Positions 33,233 to 42,873 of a stretch of DNA of 58,169 nt are shown one piece after another. This DNA comes from Clostridia bacterium (GTDB lineage Bacteria > Bacillota > Clostridia > Oscillospirales > CAG-382). Numbering within the stretch: the first letter of the stretch is position 1; every line of letters starts with the position of its first letter. The DNA is taken from contig JAFQKR010000072.1 in NCBI GenBank assembly GCA_017396825.1, forward strand, positions 1 through 58,169, read 5' to 3'. Under the pieces are notes generated by a model, which did not search any database, had not been told where the DNA came from, and worked only from the letters and a program-made list of their open reading frames with translations. A program made the translations under genes and the position numbers.

Positions 33233-35566
33233 ATGCAAAAAACAACAGAGTACGTAGAAAAGAAGGTTCTACCGGCTATCGCTTTGCGCGGTATAGTGGT
33301 ATTTCCTAACATAGTAACAAGCTTCGAGATAGCAAGGAAGCAGTCCATAAACGCTCTCTTAACTGCTCAAGCTGAGGAGGGATATTTATTTCTCGTTGCT
33401 CAAACAGACCCTTCTGTTTTGGATCCGGAAATAAAGGATCTTCAAACGGTTGGTGTTCTCGCTAAGGTAGATCATAGTTTCAAATTGCCCAATGGTAACT
33501 ATCAGGTTGTGGTTCAGGGCGTAAGTAGGGCGGAACTTCAAGCCCTGCAAATGAACGGTGACTATCTTTCAGCATCAGTTTTCGTAAAAGAGTTTAAGTA
33601 TGAGGACATTGATTTTGCCAATCAGATAGAGTCTATGAAAGAGGCCTGGGCGGCCCTCACTGAATATCTTAAGTATGCACCCAATCAGTCTGTGGAAATC
33701 ACTGAGGCCGCAAAGGCAATAACCGATGCGGGTATGCTTGCAGATTATCTTGCATCCTCATATCTCGTTAAGGCTGAAGATCGTCAAGCTGTTTTAGACG
33801 TATATCATCCCGTAGAAAGGCTTGAAAAGTTTACCGAACTTATCAAGGCAGAGCTTGAGTATCTGTATCTTGATACGGAGATACAAGGGAAGGTACGCGC
33901 ACAGCTTCAAAAGAATCAGCGCGATGCTTATTTGAGAGAACAACTTAGAATAATTCAGTCCGAGCTTGGCGGCGATGAAGAGGATTTTTACACCGATGAT
34001 CAGGAACTATCAGCAAGGATTGCTGATAGACAGCTTCCTGCCGAGGTTAAAAGTAAGCTGCAAAAGGAAGCGGTAAAGCTTTCAAAAATGCCCTTTGGCT
34101 CACAAGAGGCGTCGGTTATTCGTAATTACATAGACGTTTGTCTGGAACTTCCTTGGGAAAAGTTTTCCAAGGATAGGCTTGATATAGAAAAAGCAAGAAA
34201 AATACTCGATGCCGATCACGATGGGCTTAAGAAGGTCAAGGAAAGAATTCTGGAATACATTGCTGTTAAGCAACTTTCCGACGATATCGGCGGTCAGATT
34301 CTCTGTCTCGTGGGGCCTCCCGGTGTGGGTAAAACCTCTATCGTTCGTTCTATCGCTCGCGCTCTTAATCGCAAATACGTGCGTATTGCTTTGGGTGGCG
34401 TAAGGGACGAAGCCGATATCAGAGGCCATAGAAAGACCTACGTGGGCTCAATGCCCGGCAGGATAGTGAACGGTCTTAAACTTGCGGAGACGATGAACCC
34501 CGTTATGCTTCTTGATGAGATTGATAAGCTTACTAAGGATGCTCACGGTGATCCTGCTTCCGCTCTTCTTGAGGCTTTGGACTCTGAGCAAAATAAGACC
34601 TTCAGAGATCACTTTATGGAGCTTCCGATGGATTTGTCCAAGTGTATGTTTATTACTACCGCTAACTCGGTGGATACTATTCCCAGCGCTCTTCTTGACC
34701 GTTTGGAAATTATACATATGGACAGTTATTCCGAGGATGAAAAGCTATCCATAGCAAAGAATCACCTTATCCCCAAGCAGCTTAAAAAGCACGGGCTTAC
34801 AAAACGTAACCTTAGCTTCACTGACGGGGGTGTACTTACTCTTATCCGCGGATATACCAAGGAGTCCGGCGTGCGTAATCTCGAAAGAGAGATTGCAAAC
34901 GTTTGCCGAAAGGTTTCCATGTTTTTGGTTGAAGGCAAGGGGAAGACGCACGTTGGTGATACTGCCACCATTCACAATCTTTTGGGGGCGGAAAGGTATA
35001 TTCCCGAAAAGGTTTATAACGAGGACGAAGTTGGCGTTGTAAACGGTCTGGCGTGGACCGCCCTTGGCGGTGAGATGCTTCGTATCGAGGCTCTTACAAT
35101 GAAAGGAAACGGTAAGCTTGAGCTTACGGGTAATCTTGGCGACGTTATGAAGGAGTCTGCAAAGGCTGCTATAAGTTATATCCGTGCAAATAACGAGGCT
35201 TTTTCCGTTAGTGACGATTTTTCCGAAAAGAGCGATATCCATATCCACGTTCCGGAAGGTGCTGTGCCTAAGGATGGTCCAAGTGCGGGTATCACAATTG
35301 CTTGTGCATTGGTATCCGCTTTGTCGGGCAGGGCAGTTAAGCAGTCCGTAGCTATGACCGGTGAGCTTACATTGACGGGCAGAGTTCTCAAAATCGGCGG
35401 CCTTAAGGAAAAGTCTATGGCTGCCTATAAGGCTGGTGCTAAAACCGTTATTATACCTGCAGACAATTTGAGCGATATAGAGGAATTTGACAGCGAGATA
35501 AGAAATGCCTTGGAGTTTGTTCCGGTTAAACGCTTCTCCGAGGTAGTAAGCCTCGCCCTTAGATAA
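33233..35566 (+). CDS. lon: ATP-dependent protease Lon (endopeptidase La)
   Basis: A 777-residue AAA+ serine protease degrading misfolded and regulatory proteins. The N-terminal LON domain (about 10-205), Walker A GPPGVGKT (361-368), Walker B VMLLDEIDKL, and the C-terminal protease domain with catalytic Ser684 (KDGPSAGI) and its partner Lys about 42 residues later (GLKEKSMAA). No membrane segment, so LonA type. It is followed after 13 bases by engB, a pairing conserved in Firmicutes. Confidence 0.97.
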   Translation: MQKTTEYVEKKVLPAIALRGIVVFPNIVTSFEIARKQSINALLTAQAEEGYLFLVAQTDPSVLDPEIKDLQTVGVLAKVDHSFKLPNGNYQVVVQGVSRAELQALQMNGDYLSASVFVKEFKYEDIDFANQIESMKEAWAALTEYLKYAPNQSVEITEAAKAITDAGMLADYLASSYLVKAEDRQAVLDVYHPVERLEKFTELIKAELEYLYLDTEIQGKVRAQLQKNQRDAYLREQLRIIQSELGGDEEDFYTDDQELSARIADRQLPAEVKSKLQKEAVKLSKMPFGSQEASVIRNYIDVCLELPWEKFSKDRLDIEKARKILDADHDGLKKVKERILEYIAVKQLSDDIGGQILCLVGPPGVGKTSIVRSIARALNRKYVRIALGGVRDEADIRGHRKTYVGSMPGRIVNGLKLAETMNPVMLLDEIDKLTKDAHGDPASALLEALDSEQNKTFRDHFMELPMDLSKCMFITTANSVDTIPSALLDRLEIIHMDSYSEDEKLSIAKNHLIPKQLKKHGLTKRNLSFTDGGVLTLIRGYTKESGVRNLEREIANVCRKVSMFLVEGKGKTHVGDTATIHNLLGAERYIPEKVYNEDEVGVVNGLAWTALGGEMLRIEALTMKGNGKLELTGNLGDVMKESAKAAISYIRANNEAFSVSDDFSEKSDIHIHVPEGAVPKDGPSAGITIACALVSALSGRAVKQSVAMTGELTLTGRVLKIGGLKEKSMAAYKAGAKTVIIPADNLSDIEEFDSEIRNALEFVPVKRFSEVVSLALR

Positions 35567-35579
35567 AGGAGCTTTTTAT

Positions 35580-36197
35580 ATGAACATGGTTTTCGGTAAC
35601 CTCAATTTGCATAATACCGATCTTAAAATAACGGCAGGTCTGCCAAGCCAGCTTCTTAAAAGCGGTATACCACAGGTTGCTTTTTCGGGTAGGTCTAACG
35701 TTGGTAAAAGTTCGCTTATAAACTCAGTGCTGGGACGAAAAAAACTTGCTCGTGTAAGTGCAGAACCCGGTAAGACTATTACGGTTAATTACTACTGTGC
35801 TGACAACAAACTGTTTTTTGTAGATTTACCCGGCTACGGCTTTGCACGTAGAAGCAAAACTGATATTGCCAAATGGTCTAAGCTTACAGAGGGATATTTT
35901 GTAGATAACGAAGCTCTGAAGCTGGTGTTACAGCTTATTGACTCAAGGGCGGGTATTACTAACGACGATCGTATGATGCTTGAATGGCTTTCCCATTACA
36001 ACGTGCCCTACATGATAGTAATAACCAAGTGTGATAAGCTTAATAAAACACAGCTTACAAAAAGTGTTAATGAAATAATAAACGACCCTGCTGTTGCTGC
36101 AGGGACTGAATGTGTTTTATATTCGTCTCTTAAGGGTCTCGGCAGGGAAGCGCTTATTGACAGCGTGCTCAGAAAGGTGATAGATGATGCTACATAA
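35580..36197 (+). CDS. engB: ribosome biogenesis GTP-binding protein EngB (YsxC/YihA)
   Basis: A 205-residue TRAFAC GTPase needed for 50S assembly. G1 GRSNVGKSSLIN, G2 Thr-containing PGKTITVNYY, G3 DLPGYGFA, G4 TKCD, and a SSLKG-type G5 are all present. It lies 13 bases after lon, with AAAGGAG upstream, and overlaps the lysA start by 14 bases. Confidence 0.96.
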   Translation: MNMVFGNLNLHNTDLKITAGLPSQLLKSGIPQVAFSGRSNVGKSSLINSVLGRKKLARVSAEPGKTITVNYYCADNKLFFVDLPGYGFARRSKTDIAKWSKLTEGYFVDNEALKLVLQLIDSRAGITNDDRMMLEWLSHYNVPYMIVITKCDKLNKTQLTKSVNEIINDPAVAAGTECVLYSSLKGLGREALIDSVLRKVIDDAT

Positions 36198-37482
36198 CAA
36201 TTTAAGTATTAATGAAAAAGGCAACCTTGCGATATCGGGCTTTGATACGGTTGAGCTTGCAAATAAGTACGGTACTCCTCTATACGTTCTTGATACGGAC
36301 TATGTTCTTAACAGTTGTCTCAAATATAAAAATCTTATAGAAAAGTACTTCGGAGAGGGAAGTAAGCCTCTTTTCGCAAGCAAGGCCTTGTCTTGCATGG
36401 AGATATACCGCATAGCAAAAAAAGCGGGTATTGGAATCGACGTTGTTTCCGGCGGTGAGATATACACTGCAAACAAGGCTGGCTTTCCTATGGAAAACGC
36501 TTATTTCCACGGAAATAACAAGACCGACGCAGATATTAAGTTCGCCTTGGATTCAGGTGTTGGTTGCTTTGTTGTGGATAATTTGGATGAGCTTGCCGCG
36601 TTGCAAAAAGAGACGTCTGCAAGAGGTGTTACTGTTCGTGCAATGCTCCGTGTCAGCCCGGGTATCGATCCCCATACTCATAAAGCTGTTGTAACCGGCT
36701 CTGTTGACTCCAAGTTCGGTGTTGCGATAGAAACAGGTCAGGCCATGGAAACAGTGAAGGCTTTGCTTGCTTGCGACAATATACAGTTTGAAGGCTTGCA
36801 TTGTCATATCGGATCTCAGATATTCGATTACAATCCCTTTGCGGAAGCTGCTGACATCATGATTCGTTTTATAGCAGACGTAAAAAAAGAAACGGGCGTT
36901 ACCGTTTCTGCTTTGAATCTCGGCGGCGGATTTGGTGTAAAGTATACCGATGAGGATGCGGATTTTGATTACGAAAAGGTGTTGTCCGATATCGCCTCCT
37001 CTCTTGAAAAGGCGTGCGCTGATTGCGGAGTGTCTCGTCCCAGGATTTATTTTGAGCCAGGTCGCTCCATGGTTGCGGCTGCAGGTCTTACCTTATATAC
37101 CGTTGGTTCTTTTAAGACCATTACCGGCTACAAGTCTTACGTTTCGATAGACGGCGGTTTGCCTGATAATCCGCGCTATGCTCTCTATCAATCAAAATAC
37201 ACCTGCCTTATTGCAAATAAAGCAGGTGAGGAAAAAACTATAAGGGCTACCGTAGCAGGCCGTTGTTGTGAAAGCGGTGACCTTATACAAGAGGATGTTG
37301 CGCTTCAGCCGTGCAAACGCGGCGACGTGCTTGCCGTACTGGTTACGGGTGCGTACAACTATTCTATGGCATCCAACTACAACAGGCTTCCAAGGCCTGC
37401 GATGGTTGGCGTCGGCGAAGAAGGTGACCGCATTATTATAAGACGCGAAAGCTATGATGATATCGTTAAAAACGATATTTAA
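36184..37482 (+). CDS. lysA: diaminopimelate decarboxylase
   Basis: PLP fold-type III enzyme converting meso-diaminopimelate to L-lysine. 432 residues. The PLP lysine is in FASKALSC; HCHIGSQ, LNLGGGFG, and EPGRSMVA bind substrate and cofactor phosphate; the C-terminal CCESGDLI contains the active-site Cys contributed across the dimer, and GAYNYSMASNYNR is typical. The start is ATGATG at 36184/36187, within engB. Its 3' end overlaps the convergent pseudouridine synthase by 17 bases. Confidence 0.96.
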   Translation: MMLHNNLSINEKGNLAISGFDTVELANKYGTPLYVLDTDYVLNSCLKYKNLIEKYFGEGSKPLFASKALSCMEIYRIAKKAGIGIDVVSGGEIYTANKAGFPMENAYFHGNNKTDADIKFALDSGVGCFVVDNLDELAALQKETSARGVTVRAMLRVSPGIDPHTHKAVVTGSVDSKFGVAIETGQAMETVKALLACDNIQFEGLHCHIGSQIFDYNPFAEAADIMIRFIADVKKETGVTVSALNLGGGFGVKYTDEDADFDYEKVLSDIASSLEKACADCGVSRPRIYFEPGRSMVAAAGLTLYTVGSFKTITGYKSYVSIDGGLPDNPRYALYQSKYTCLIANKAGEEKTIRATVAGRCCESGDLIQEDVALQPCKRGDVLAVLVTGAYNYSMASNYNRLPRPAMVGVGEEGDRIIIRRESYDDIVKNDI

Positions 37483-38422
37483 ACAGCTTTAAAAAACTTG
37501 GTTTTTCAGAGTATAAAACCCTTCCTTCAAGATAAGAAAGGCTGTCCTCTTCATCGGATGGTAAAAATTTAAGTCTGTATGCACACAAGGACTGATGGCA
37601 GAACCCCTGCTGTCGGTCCTTTTTGTTTACTGCATATTTTCCGTCGCCTAAAAGAGGGTGACCTATGGAAGCGAGATGAGCGCGTATCTGATGGGTACGT
37701 CCTGTTATAAGGTCAAGCTGGACAAGTGATATATCGCCGTTTTTTTCAATAACTTTATATTTAGTTATTGCGTCCTTTTCGTCACCTTTTCGTTTGTCTT
37801 TGGAAACGTAAACTCTGTTTGCCGCACTGTCCTTGCGTATAAAACCGGTTATAGTGCCTTCGGATGGGGAAGGGATACCATGAACGGCGGCGAGATATTG
37901 CTTAAGGATGAAGCGTTTTTTGATGCGTTTATTCATGTCTCTCAGCGCCTCTGCGGTTTTTGCAGCTATAACAAGGCCGCAGGTGTTGCGGTCTATTCTG
38001 TTGCAAAGGGCGGGAGCAAAGGCTTCACCTGTTATATACTCACCTTTTTCCGCAAGGTATGCCTTTATATGGTTAATAAGAGTGTTGTAGCCTTCGTTGT
38101 CATCGGAATGGCATAAAAGCCCTGCGGGCTTGTCTGCGATAAGTATCTTTTCGTCCTCGTACACAACTTTAAGGTTGTGTTTTATGTGAGTAAAAGCGAG
38201 ATCTTCCGCTGAGTTTTCGAAAAACTCGTCTGCTATATAAAAGGTTAGTGTGTCGCCAACCTCAACAAAATCGTTAGGGGCGGCTTTCTTGCCGTTTAGC
38301 TTTATGCGTTTTGTCCGCAAATATTTGTAGACCAAGGATTGAGGCATGGTCTTAAAACGTTTGCTTAGAAATTTGTCAATACGTTGACCGCCCTCGTTTT
38401 GAGCAATAATAATCTCTTTCAT
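37466..38422 (-). CDS. RluA-family pseudouridine synthase
   Basis: A 318-residue RNA pseudouridine synthase with an N-terminal S4 domain (about 12-75, RIDKFLSKRF) and a catalytic domain. The catalytic Asp is in NRIDRNTCGL (family consensus HRLDxxTSG), and RTHQIRAHLASIGHPLLGD follows, the RluA signature. Sequence suggests RluC/RluD type acting on 23S rRNA; the exact site is not assignable. It faces lysA with overlapping 3' ends, so antisense interference is possible. Confidence 0.92.
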   Translation of the reverse strand: MKEIIIAQNEGGQRIDKFLSKRFKTMPQSLVYKYLRTKRIKLNGKKAAPNDFVEVGDTLTFYIADEFFENSAEDLAFTHIKHNLKVVYEDEKILIADKPAGLLCHSDDNEGYNTLINHIKAYLAEKGEYITGEAFAPALCNRIDRNTCGLVIAAKTAEALRDMNKRIKKRFILKQYLAAVHGIPSPSEGTITGFIRKDSAANRVYVSKDKRKGDEKDAITKYKVIEKNGDISLVQLDLITGRTHQIRAHLASIGHPLLGDGKYAVNKKDRQQGFCHQSLCAYRLKFLPSDEEDSLSYLEGRVLYSEKPSFLKLFKYRF

Positions 38423-38493
38423 AAAATCACCGATAAAATTATAGCATTTATATTATAAAAAATCAACCGATATATTTTTCTCCGTTTGTTTCG

Positions 38494-38519
38494 TTCCAAA
38501 TGGTACTATACGTTTGGAA
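38494..38519. promoter_or_regulatory. inverted repeat upstream of the aminotransferase-trpS promoter
   Basis: TTCCAAA (38494-38500) and TTTGGAA (38513-38519) are perfect inverted arms with a 12-base centre, 17 bases before the -35. The spacing suits a dimeric regulator, but a weak A/T-rich hairpin is an alternative. No regulator gene is adjacent. Confidence 0.35.
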
Positions 38520-38536
38520 TATTTTTCTGATAAATG

Positions 38537-38565
38537 TTGACTTTCAAAGGCTTTTCCGTTATAAT
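38537..38565 (+). promoter_or_regulatory. promoter of the aminotransferase-trpS unit
   Basis: TTGACT (38537-38542), 17-base spacer, TATAAT (38560-38565). The predicted start is near 38572. Confidence 0.85.
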
Positions 38566-38623
38566 AAACAAATAAGGCAAAATGTGATACTATACAAAAA
38601 ATTACAGAAAGCGCGGTGTTGAT

Positions 38624-39817
38624 ATGGAATTTACTTTTTCTGATAGATGTAAAGATATGAGACCTTCTGCAATACGTGAACTGTTCAAGGTTATCCCCGC
38701 AGAGGGTGCTATAACCTTTTCTGCCGGTAATCCTTCTCCTCTTTCTTTTCCTGTAGAGGAGTTTGCTGAGATAGCCGCAGACATATTTAAAAACGAAGCT
38801 ACTGCGGCTTTGCAGTATAGCGTTACGGAAGGCTATCCCAAGCTTATAGAGCAGATAAGGAAAAGACTTAAAGAACGTTTTTACGTAGGCGCCGATTATG
38901 ATGAAACGATTATCACAACGGGCGCTCAGCAGGCTATTGAACTTACTGCAAAAGCACTTTGCAATGAAGGCGATGTTGTTATTTGTGAAAATCCCAGTTT
39001 TATAGGCTCGCTTAACGCGTTTCGCTCTTATAATCTTAAGCTTGTCGGCGTTGATATGGAGGACGATGGTATATCCGTTGAGAAACTTGAAAAGGCGCTG
39101 AAGGAAAATCCCAACGCTAAAATAATCTATCTTATACCTACTTTCCAAAACCCCACGGGTATAACCATGCCCTTGAAAAAGCGCAAGGCTGTTTTGGAAC
39201 TGGCACAGAAATACAACGTGTTCATCCTTGAGGACGATCCTTATGTAGAGCTTCGTTTCACAGGTGTGCCTGAGCCTGAGATAAAGAGTCTCGATACCGA
39301 CGGTCACGTTATTTATTGCAGCTCCTTCTCCAAGATACTTTCTCCCGGTATGCGTCTTGGTTATCTTTGCGCTCATAAGGAGATAATTAACAAAGTTACT
39401 GTACTTAAGCAGGTAAGTGACTCACACACAAATATATTCAGTCAGATGTTGGCTTCACGTTTTATGGAGAGATATGATCTTGATGCACACATCAAGAAGA
39501 TAAAGGATCTTTACCGTTCACGTTGCTCGCTTATGCTTTATTGTATAAATCAATGCTTCCCGGATTGTGTTAAGCATACTATACCCGAAGGTGGTATGTT
39601 TATCTGGGCAACCTTACCCGAAGGCTATGATAGCAGAATTATTGCCAGAAAAGCATTGGAACACAAAATTGCTATAGTTTCCGGTTCGACCTTCATGGCT
39701 GATCAGAACCAAATCAGTAACGCTTTTCGTATGAATTTCTCAACACCCTCCGACGAGGACATTGTTGAGGGTATTAAGCGACTTGGTGATATGCTTAAAG
39801 AGGAGCTGGTAAAATAA
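38624..39817 (+). CDS. PLP-dependent aminotransferase (class I/II, aromatic/2-aminoadipate-like)
   Basis: A 397-residue fold-type I aminotransferase of the group that includes LysN and the catalytic half of MocR proteins. AGNPSPLSFP near the N-terminus, TTGAQQAIEL for phosphate binding, PTFQNPTG with Asp-Asp-Pro-Tyr for the cofactor, and the PLP lysine in SSFSKILSPGMRLGY. There is no N-terminal GntR domain, so it is enzyme only. Members act on aromatic amino acids, 2-aminoadipate or branched chains; the operon partner trpS hints at an aromatic substrate but does not prove it. The stop overlaps the trpS start as TAATG. Confidence 0.88.
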   Translation: MEFTFSDRCKDMRPSAIRELFKVIPAEGAITFSAGNPSPLSFPVEEFAEIAADIFKNEATAALQYSVTEGYPKLIEQIRKRLKERFYVGADYDETIITTGAQQAIELTAKALCNEGDVVICENPSFIGSLNAFRSYNLKLVGVDMEDDGISVEKLEKALKENPNAKIIYLIPTFQNPTGITMPLKKRKAVLELAQKYNVFILEDDPYVELRFTGVPEPEIKSLDTDGHVIYCSSFSKILSPGMRLGYLCAHKEIINKVTVLKQVSDSHTNIFSQMLASRFMERYDLDAHIKKIKDLYRSRCSLMLYCINQCFPDCVKHTIPEGGMFIWATLPEGYDSRIIARKALEHKIAIVSGSTFMADQNQISNAFRMNFSTPSDEDIVEGIKRLGDMLKEELVK

Positions 39818-40824
39818 TGGATAACAATCAAGTAGTAAAAAAGACAATATTTTCAGGTATACAGCCCTCAGGCAACCTTACAATAGGTAATTATTTGGGC
39901 GCTCTTAAGAATTGGGTTGCGTTGCAGGATGACTACAACTGTTTGTTCTGCTCCGTTGATATGCACTCAATTACTGTTCGTCAGACTCCTGCAGAGCTCA
40001 GACGAAGAAGCGTTGAAATGCTTGCCCTTTATATGGCAGCAGGTATTGATCCCGAAAAGAACATATTGTTTATTCAAAGCCATGTTCCCGCCCACGCTGA
40101 GTTAGCTTGGGTGCTTAACTGTTATACAATGTTCGGTGAGCTTTCTCGTATGACTCAGTTCAAGGAAAAATCTCAAAAGCATTCCGAAAATATCAACGCA
40201 GGTCTTTTCACATACCCCGTGCTTATGGCTGCCGACATCCTGCTGTATCAGGCAGACCTTGTTCCCGTAGGTCTTGACCAAAAGCAACACCTTGAGATAA
40301 CTCGTGATATCGCTATGCGCTTTAACGGCGTATACGGTGATACCTTTACTATCCCCGAACCTTACATACCTAAGATAGGTATGAAAATAATGTCGCTGAC
40401 AGAGCCTGATAAGAAAATGAGCAAGTCTGATGTAAGCGGCGGCAGCGTAGGTATTCTTGATAGACGTGATGACATAATCCGCAAGATTAAGCGCGCGGTT
40501 ACCGATAGCGGCAGTGAAATAGTGTACGCTGACGGAAAGGATGGTATAAACAACCTTCTCACTATATACTGTGGCTTTACGGGTAAGACTATAGAAGAAG
40601 CCGAGAAGGAATTTGCAGGAATGGGATACGGTGTGTTTAAGGAAGCGGTAGGCGAAGTAGTTGCCGACCACCTTGGCGCGCTACAGGCTCGTTTCAACGA
40701 GATACTTGCCGATAAGGAATACCTTAATTCCATGCTTAAGACTAACGCTGAAAAAGCGGCGTACCTTGCAAGAAAGACTCTCAGCAAGGTTTACAGAAAG
40801 GTAGGCTTTTATCAGCCTAAATAA
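39817..40824 (+). CDS. trpS: tryptophan--tRNA ligase
   Basis: Class I aminoacyl-tRNA synthetase, 335 residues (normal). HIGH-like motif PSGNLTIGNYLG (about 17-28), KMSKSD (about 201-206), and GLDQKQHLEITRD all match TrpRS. The start overlaps the aminotransferase stop by one base. There is no T-box in front of this operon, in contrast with many clostridial trpS genes. Confidence 0.96.
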   Translation: MDNNQVVKKTIFSGIQPSGNLTIGNYLGALKNWVALQDDYNCLFCSVDMHSITVRQTPAELRRRSVEMLALYMAAGIDPEKNILFIQSHVPAHAELAWVLNCYTMFGELSRMTQFKEKSQKHSENINAGLFTYPVLMAADILLYQADLVPVGLDQKQHLEITRDIAMRFNGVYGDTFTIPEPYIPKIGMKIMSLTEPDKKMSKSDVSGGSVGILDRRDDIIRKIKRAVTDSGSEIVYADGKDGINNLLTIYCGFTGKTIEEAEKEFAGMGYGVFKEAVGEVVADHLGALQARFNEILADKEYLNSMLKTNAEKAAYLARKTLSKVYRKVGFYQPK

Positions 40825-40853
40825 CACCATTAAGAAAACGAGAGGCGCGAAAA

Positions 40854-42842
40854 GTGACAAAGAAAGTACAGAAAAAAGATTATGATGCACAAAGTATCAC
40901 AGCCCTAAAGGGCGCAGACCGCGTAAGACTGCGTCCGGGTGTAATGTTCGGCTCCGTAGGTTTGGAGGGGTGTGAGCATTCCTTCTTTGAGATACTTTCT
41001 AACTCTATAGATGAAGCGCGCGAGGGCTACGGTAACGTTATTAACGTGACCGTATATAAAGACCGCGTTATGCAAGTAGAAGACTTTGGCCGCGGCGTTC
41101 CCTTGGATTGGAACGAAAAAGAACAAAAGTTCAATTGGGAGCTTGTTTTTTGCGAACTTTATGCAGGCGGCAAGTACACCAATAATGAAGGCGGCGCATA
41201 TGAGTATTCGTTGGGGCTTAACGGCCTTGGCGCTTGTGCAACTCAGTATTCCTCTGAGTTTATGGAGGTAACTGCCTATACTAACGGTACCAAGTACAGC
41301 ATCAACTTCGAAAAGGGCGAACCTGTTACCGAGTTGATGAAGGAGCCTTGCCCCAAGACAAAGCGAGGCACTGTTATTCGTTGGAAAAGCGATACCGAGG
41401 TTTTTACCGACACTAATATACAGCGCTCGTTTTTTAGTGACATATTAAAAAAGCAGGCCGTTGTTAACGCAGGTCTCACTCTTAATCTCAAATGGCAAAA
41501 TCCGGACGGTAGTTTTGAAACCGAAAGCTATTTTTACGAAAAGGGTGTCGAGGGCTACGTAGAGGAAATCGTTGGGGTTAACTACCTGACGCTTCCCGTG
41601 TCTTTTTCTGCAGAAAGAATAGGTAGAGATAGGGAAGATATGAGTGACTATAAGGTTAAAATGCAGTTCACCTTCTGCTTCTCAAACGACGTTAACCTTA
41701 TAGAGTATTACCACAACTCTTCATTCCTTCAGCACGGCGGGTCACCCGACAAGGCTACTAAAAACGCCTTTGTGTGGGTAGTGGATAACTACCTTAAAAA
41801 CAATAATAAGTATACCAAAAACGAATCTAAGATTACTTTTCAGGACGTTCAGGACTCTCTCGTGTTGGTAGTCAACTCCTTTTCAACTCAAACCTCCTAT
41901 GAAAACCAAACGAAAAAGGCAATAACCAACGAGTTTATATATAAGGCTATGACGGAATTTTTCCGTCACAGTATTGAGGTTTATTTTGCAGAAAACCCCG
42001 CAGAGGCAGATAAGGCGTGTCAACAAATTTTGGTTAACAAGCGTAGCCGCGAATCCGCTGAGAGCATGCGTGTTAAGACCAAAAGCAAGCTCACTGCACC
42101 TCTTGATATAAACAACTCGGTTGAAAAGTTTGCGGGCTGCAGAAGCCGTGACCCGGAAAAATGCGAGCTTTATATAGTAGAGGGTGACTCGGCTATGACC
42201 AGTTGTAAATTGGCAAGAAATGCGGAGTTTCAAGCGATAATCCCTGTAAGGGGTAAGACTCTAAATTGTCTTAAAGCGAGTTATGATAAGATTTTTAAAA
42301 GTGATATAATAATGGATCTTATAAAGGTCATAGGATGCGGTATAGAGGTAAAGGCTAAAAACGCAAAGGGAATACCTCCCTTTGATATATCTAATCTGCG
42401 TTGGAGCAAAATTATCCTTTGTACTGATGCAGATGAAGACGGCTTTCAGATAAGAACTCTGCTTCTTACCATGTTTTACAGTTTGTTACCCAGCCTTATA
42501 AGAGACGGACGAGTTTATATAGCGGAAACACCGCTTTATGAAATAACCTGTGGTTCAAAGACATATTTTGCATATAATGAGCAGGAAAAGACTAAGATTT
42601 TGGACGAGCTTGGAAACGCGCGTTACACCATACAGCGCTCCAAAGGTCTTGGTGAAAACAATCCGGATATGATGTCTCTTACCACCATGGCGCCTGCAAC
42701 CAGGCGTTTGGTAAGGATTATGCCGGAGGATGAAGAAAAAACACGTGCAATGTTTGATGTTTTGCTTGGCGATAATATTGACGCAAGAAAGACCTTTATT
42801 TCTGAAAACGGTAGAAAGTATATTGATCTTGCTGATATTTAA
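40854..42842 (+). CDS. divergent type IIA topoisomerase, GyrB/ParE-like ATPase subunit
   Basis: A 662-residue ATPase/Toprim subunit. GHKL motifs are present but altered: EILSNSIDEA, EDFGRGVP (usual DNGRGIP) and SLGLNGLGA (usual GLHGVGA). The QTK loop that contacts ATP is kept (ENQTKKAI). The Toprim acids are Glu443 (EGDSAM, usual EGDSAG) and Asp525/527/529 (DADEDGFQIR, usual DADVDGxHIR). Metal ligands therefore remain and activity is likely. These changes set it apart from main GyrB; it is probably a second topoisomerase of the ParE kind seen in Clostridia. The start is GTG 40854 with GAGAGG 8 bases upstream. Confidence 0.88.
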   Translation: MTKKVQKKDYDAQSITALKGADRVRLRPGVMFGSVGLEGCEHSFFEILSNSIDEAREGYGNVINVTVYKDRVMQVEDFGRGVPLDWNEKEQKFNWELVFCELYAGGKYTNNEGGAYEYSLGLNGLGACATQYSSEFMEVTAYTNGTKYSINFEKGEPVTELMKEPCPKTKRGTVIRWKSDTEVFTDTNIQRSFFSDILKKQAVVNAGLTLNLKWQNPDGSFETESYFYEKGVEGYVEEIVGVNYLTLPVSFSAERIGRDREDMSDYKVKMQFTFCFSNDVNLIEYYHNSSFLQHGGSPDKATKNAFVWVVDNYLKNNNKYTKNESKITFQDVQDSLVLVVNSFSTQTSYENQTKKAITNEFIYKAMTEFFRHSIEVYFAENPAEADKACQQILVNKRSRESAESMRVKTKSKLTAPLDINNSVEKFAGCRSRDPEKCELYIVEGDSAMTSCKLARNAEFQAIIPVRGKTLNCLKASYDKIFKSDIIMDLIKVIGCGIEVKAKNAKGIPPFDISNLRWSKIILCTDADEDGFQIRTLLLTMFYSLLPSLIRDGRVYIAETPLYEITCGSKTYFAYNEQEKTKILDELGNARYTIQRSKGLGENNPDMMSLTTMAPATRRLVRIMPEDEEKTRAMFDVLLGDNIDARKTFISENGRKYIDLADI

Positions 42843-42873
42843 GCCATAATATATAACGGAGGTTTTTTAAAGG

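Noticed and set aside
38453..39376. 307-residue open frame on the minus strand
   Set aside because: It lies opposite the well-supported aminotransferase gene and its promoter, has low-complexity basic composition and no ribosome site; it is a shadow frame.
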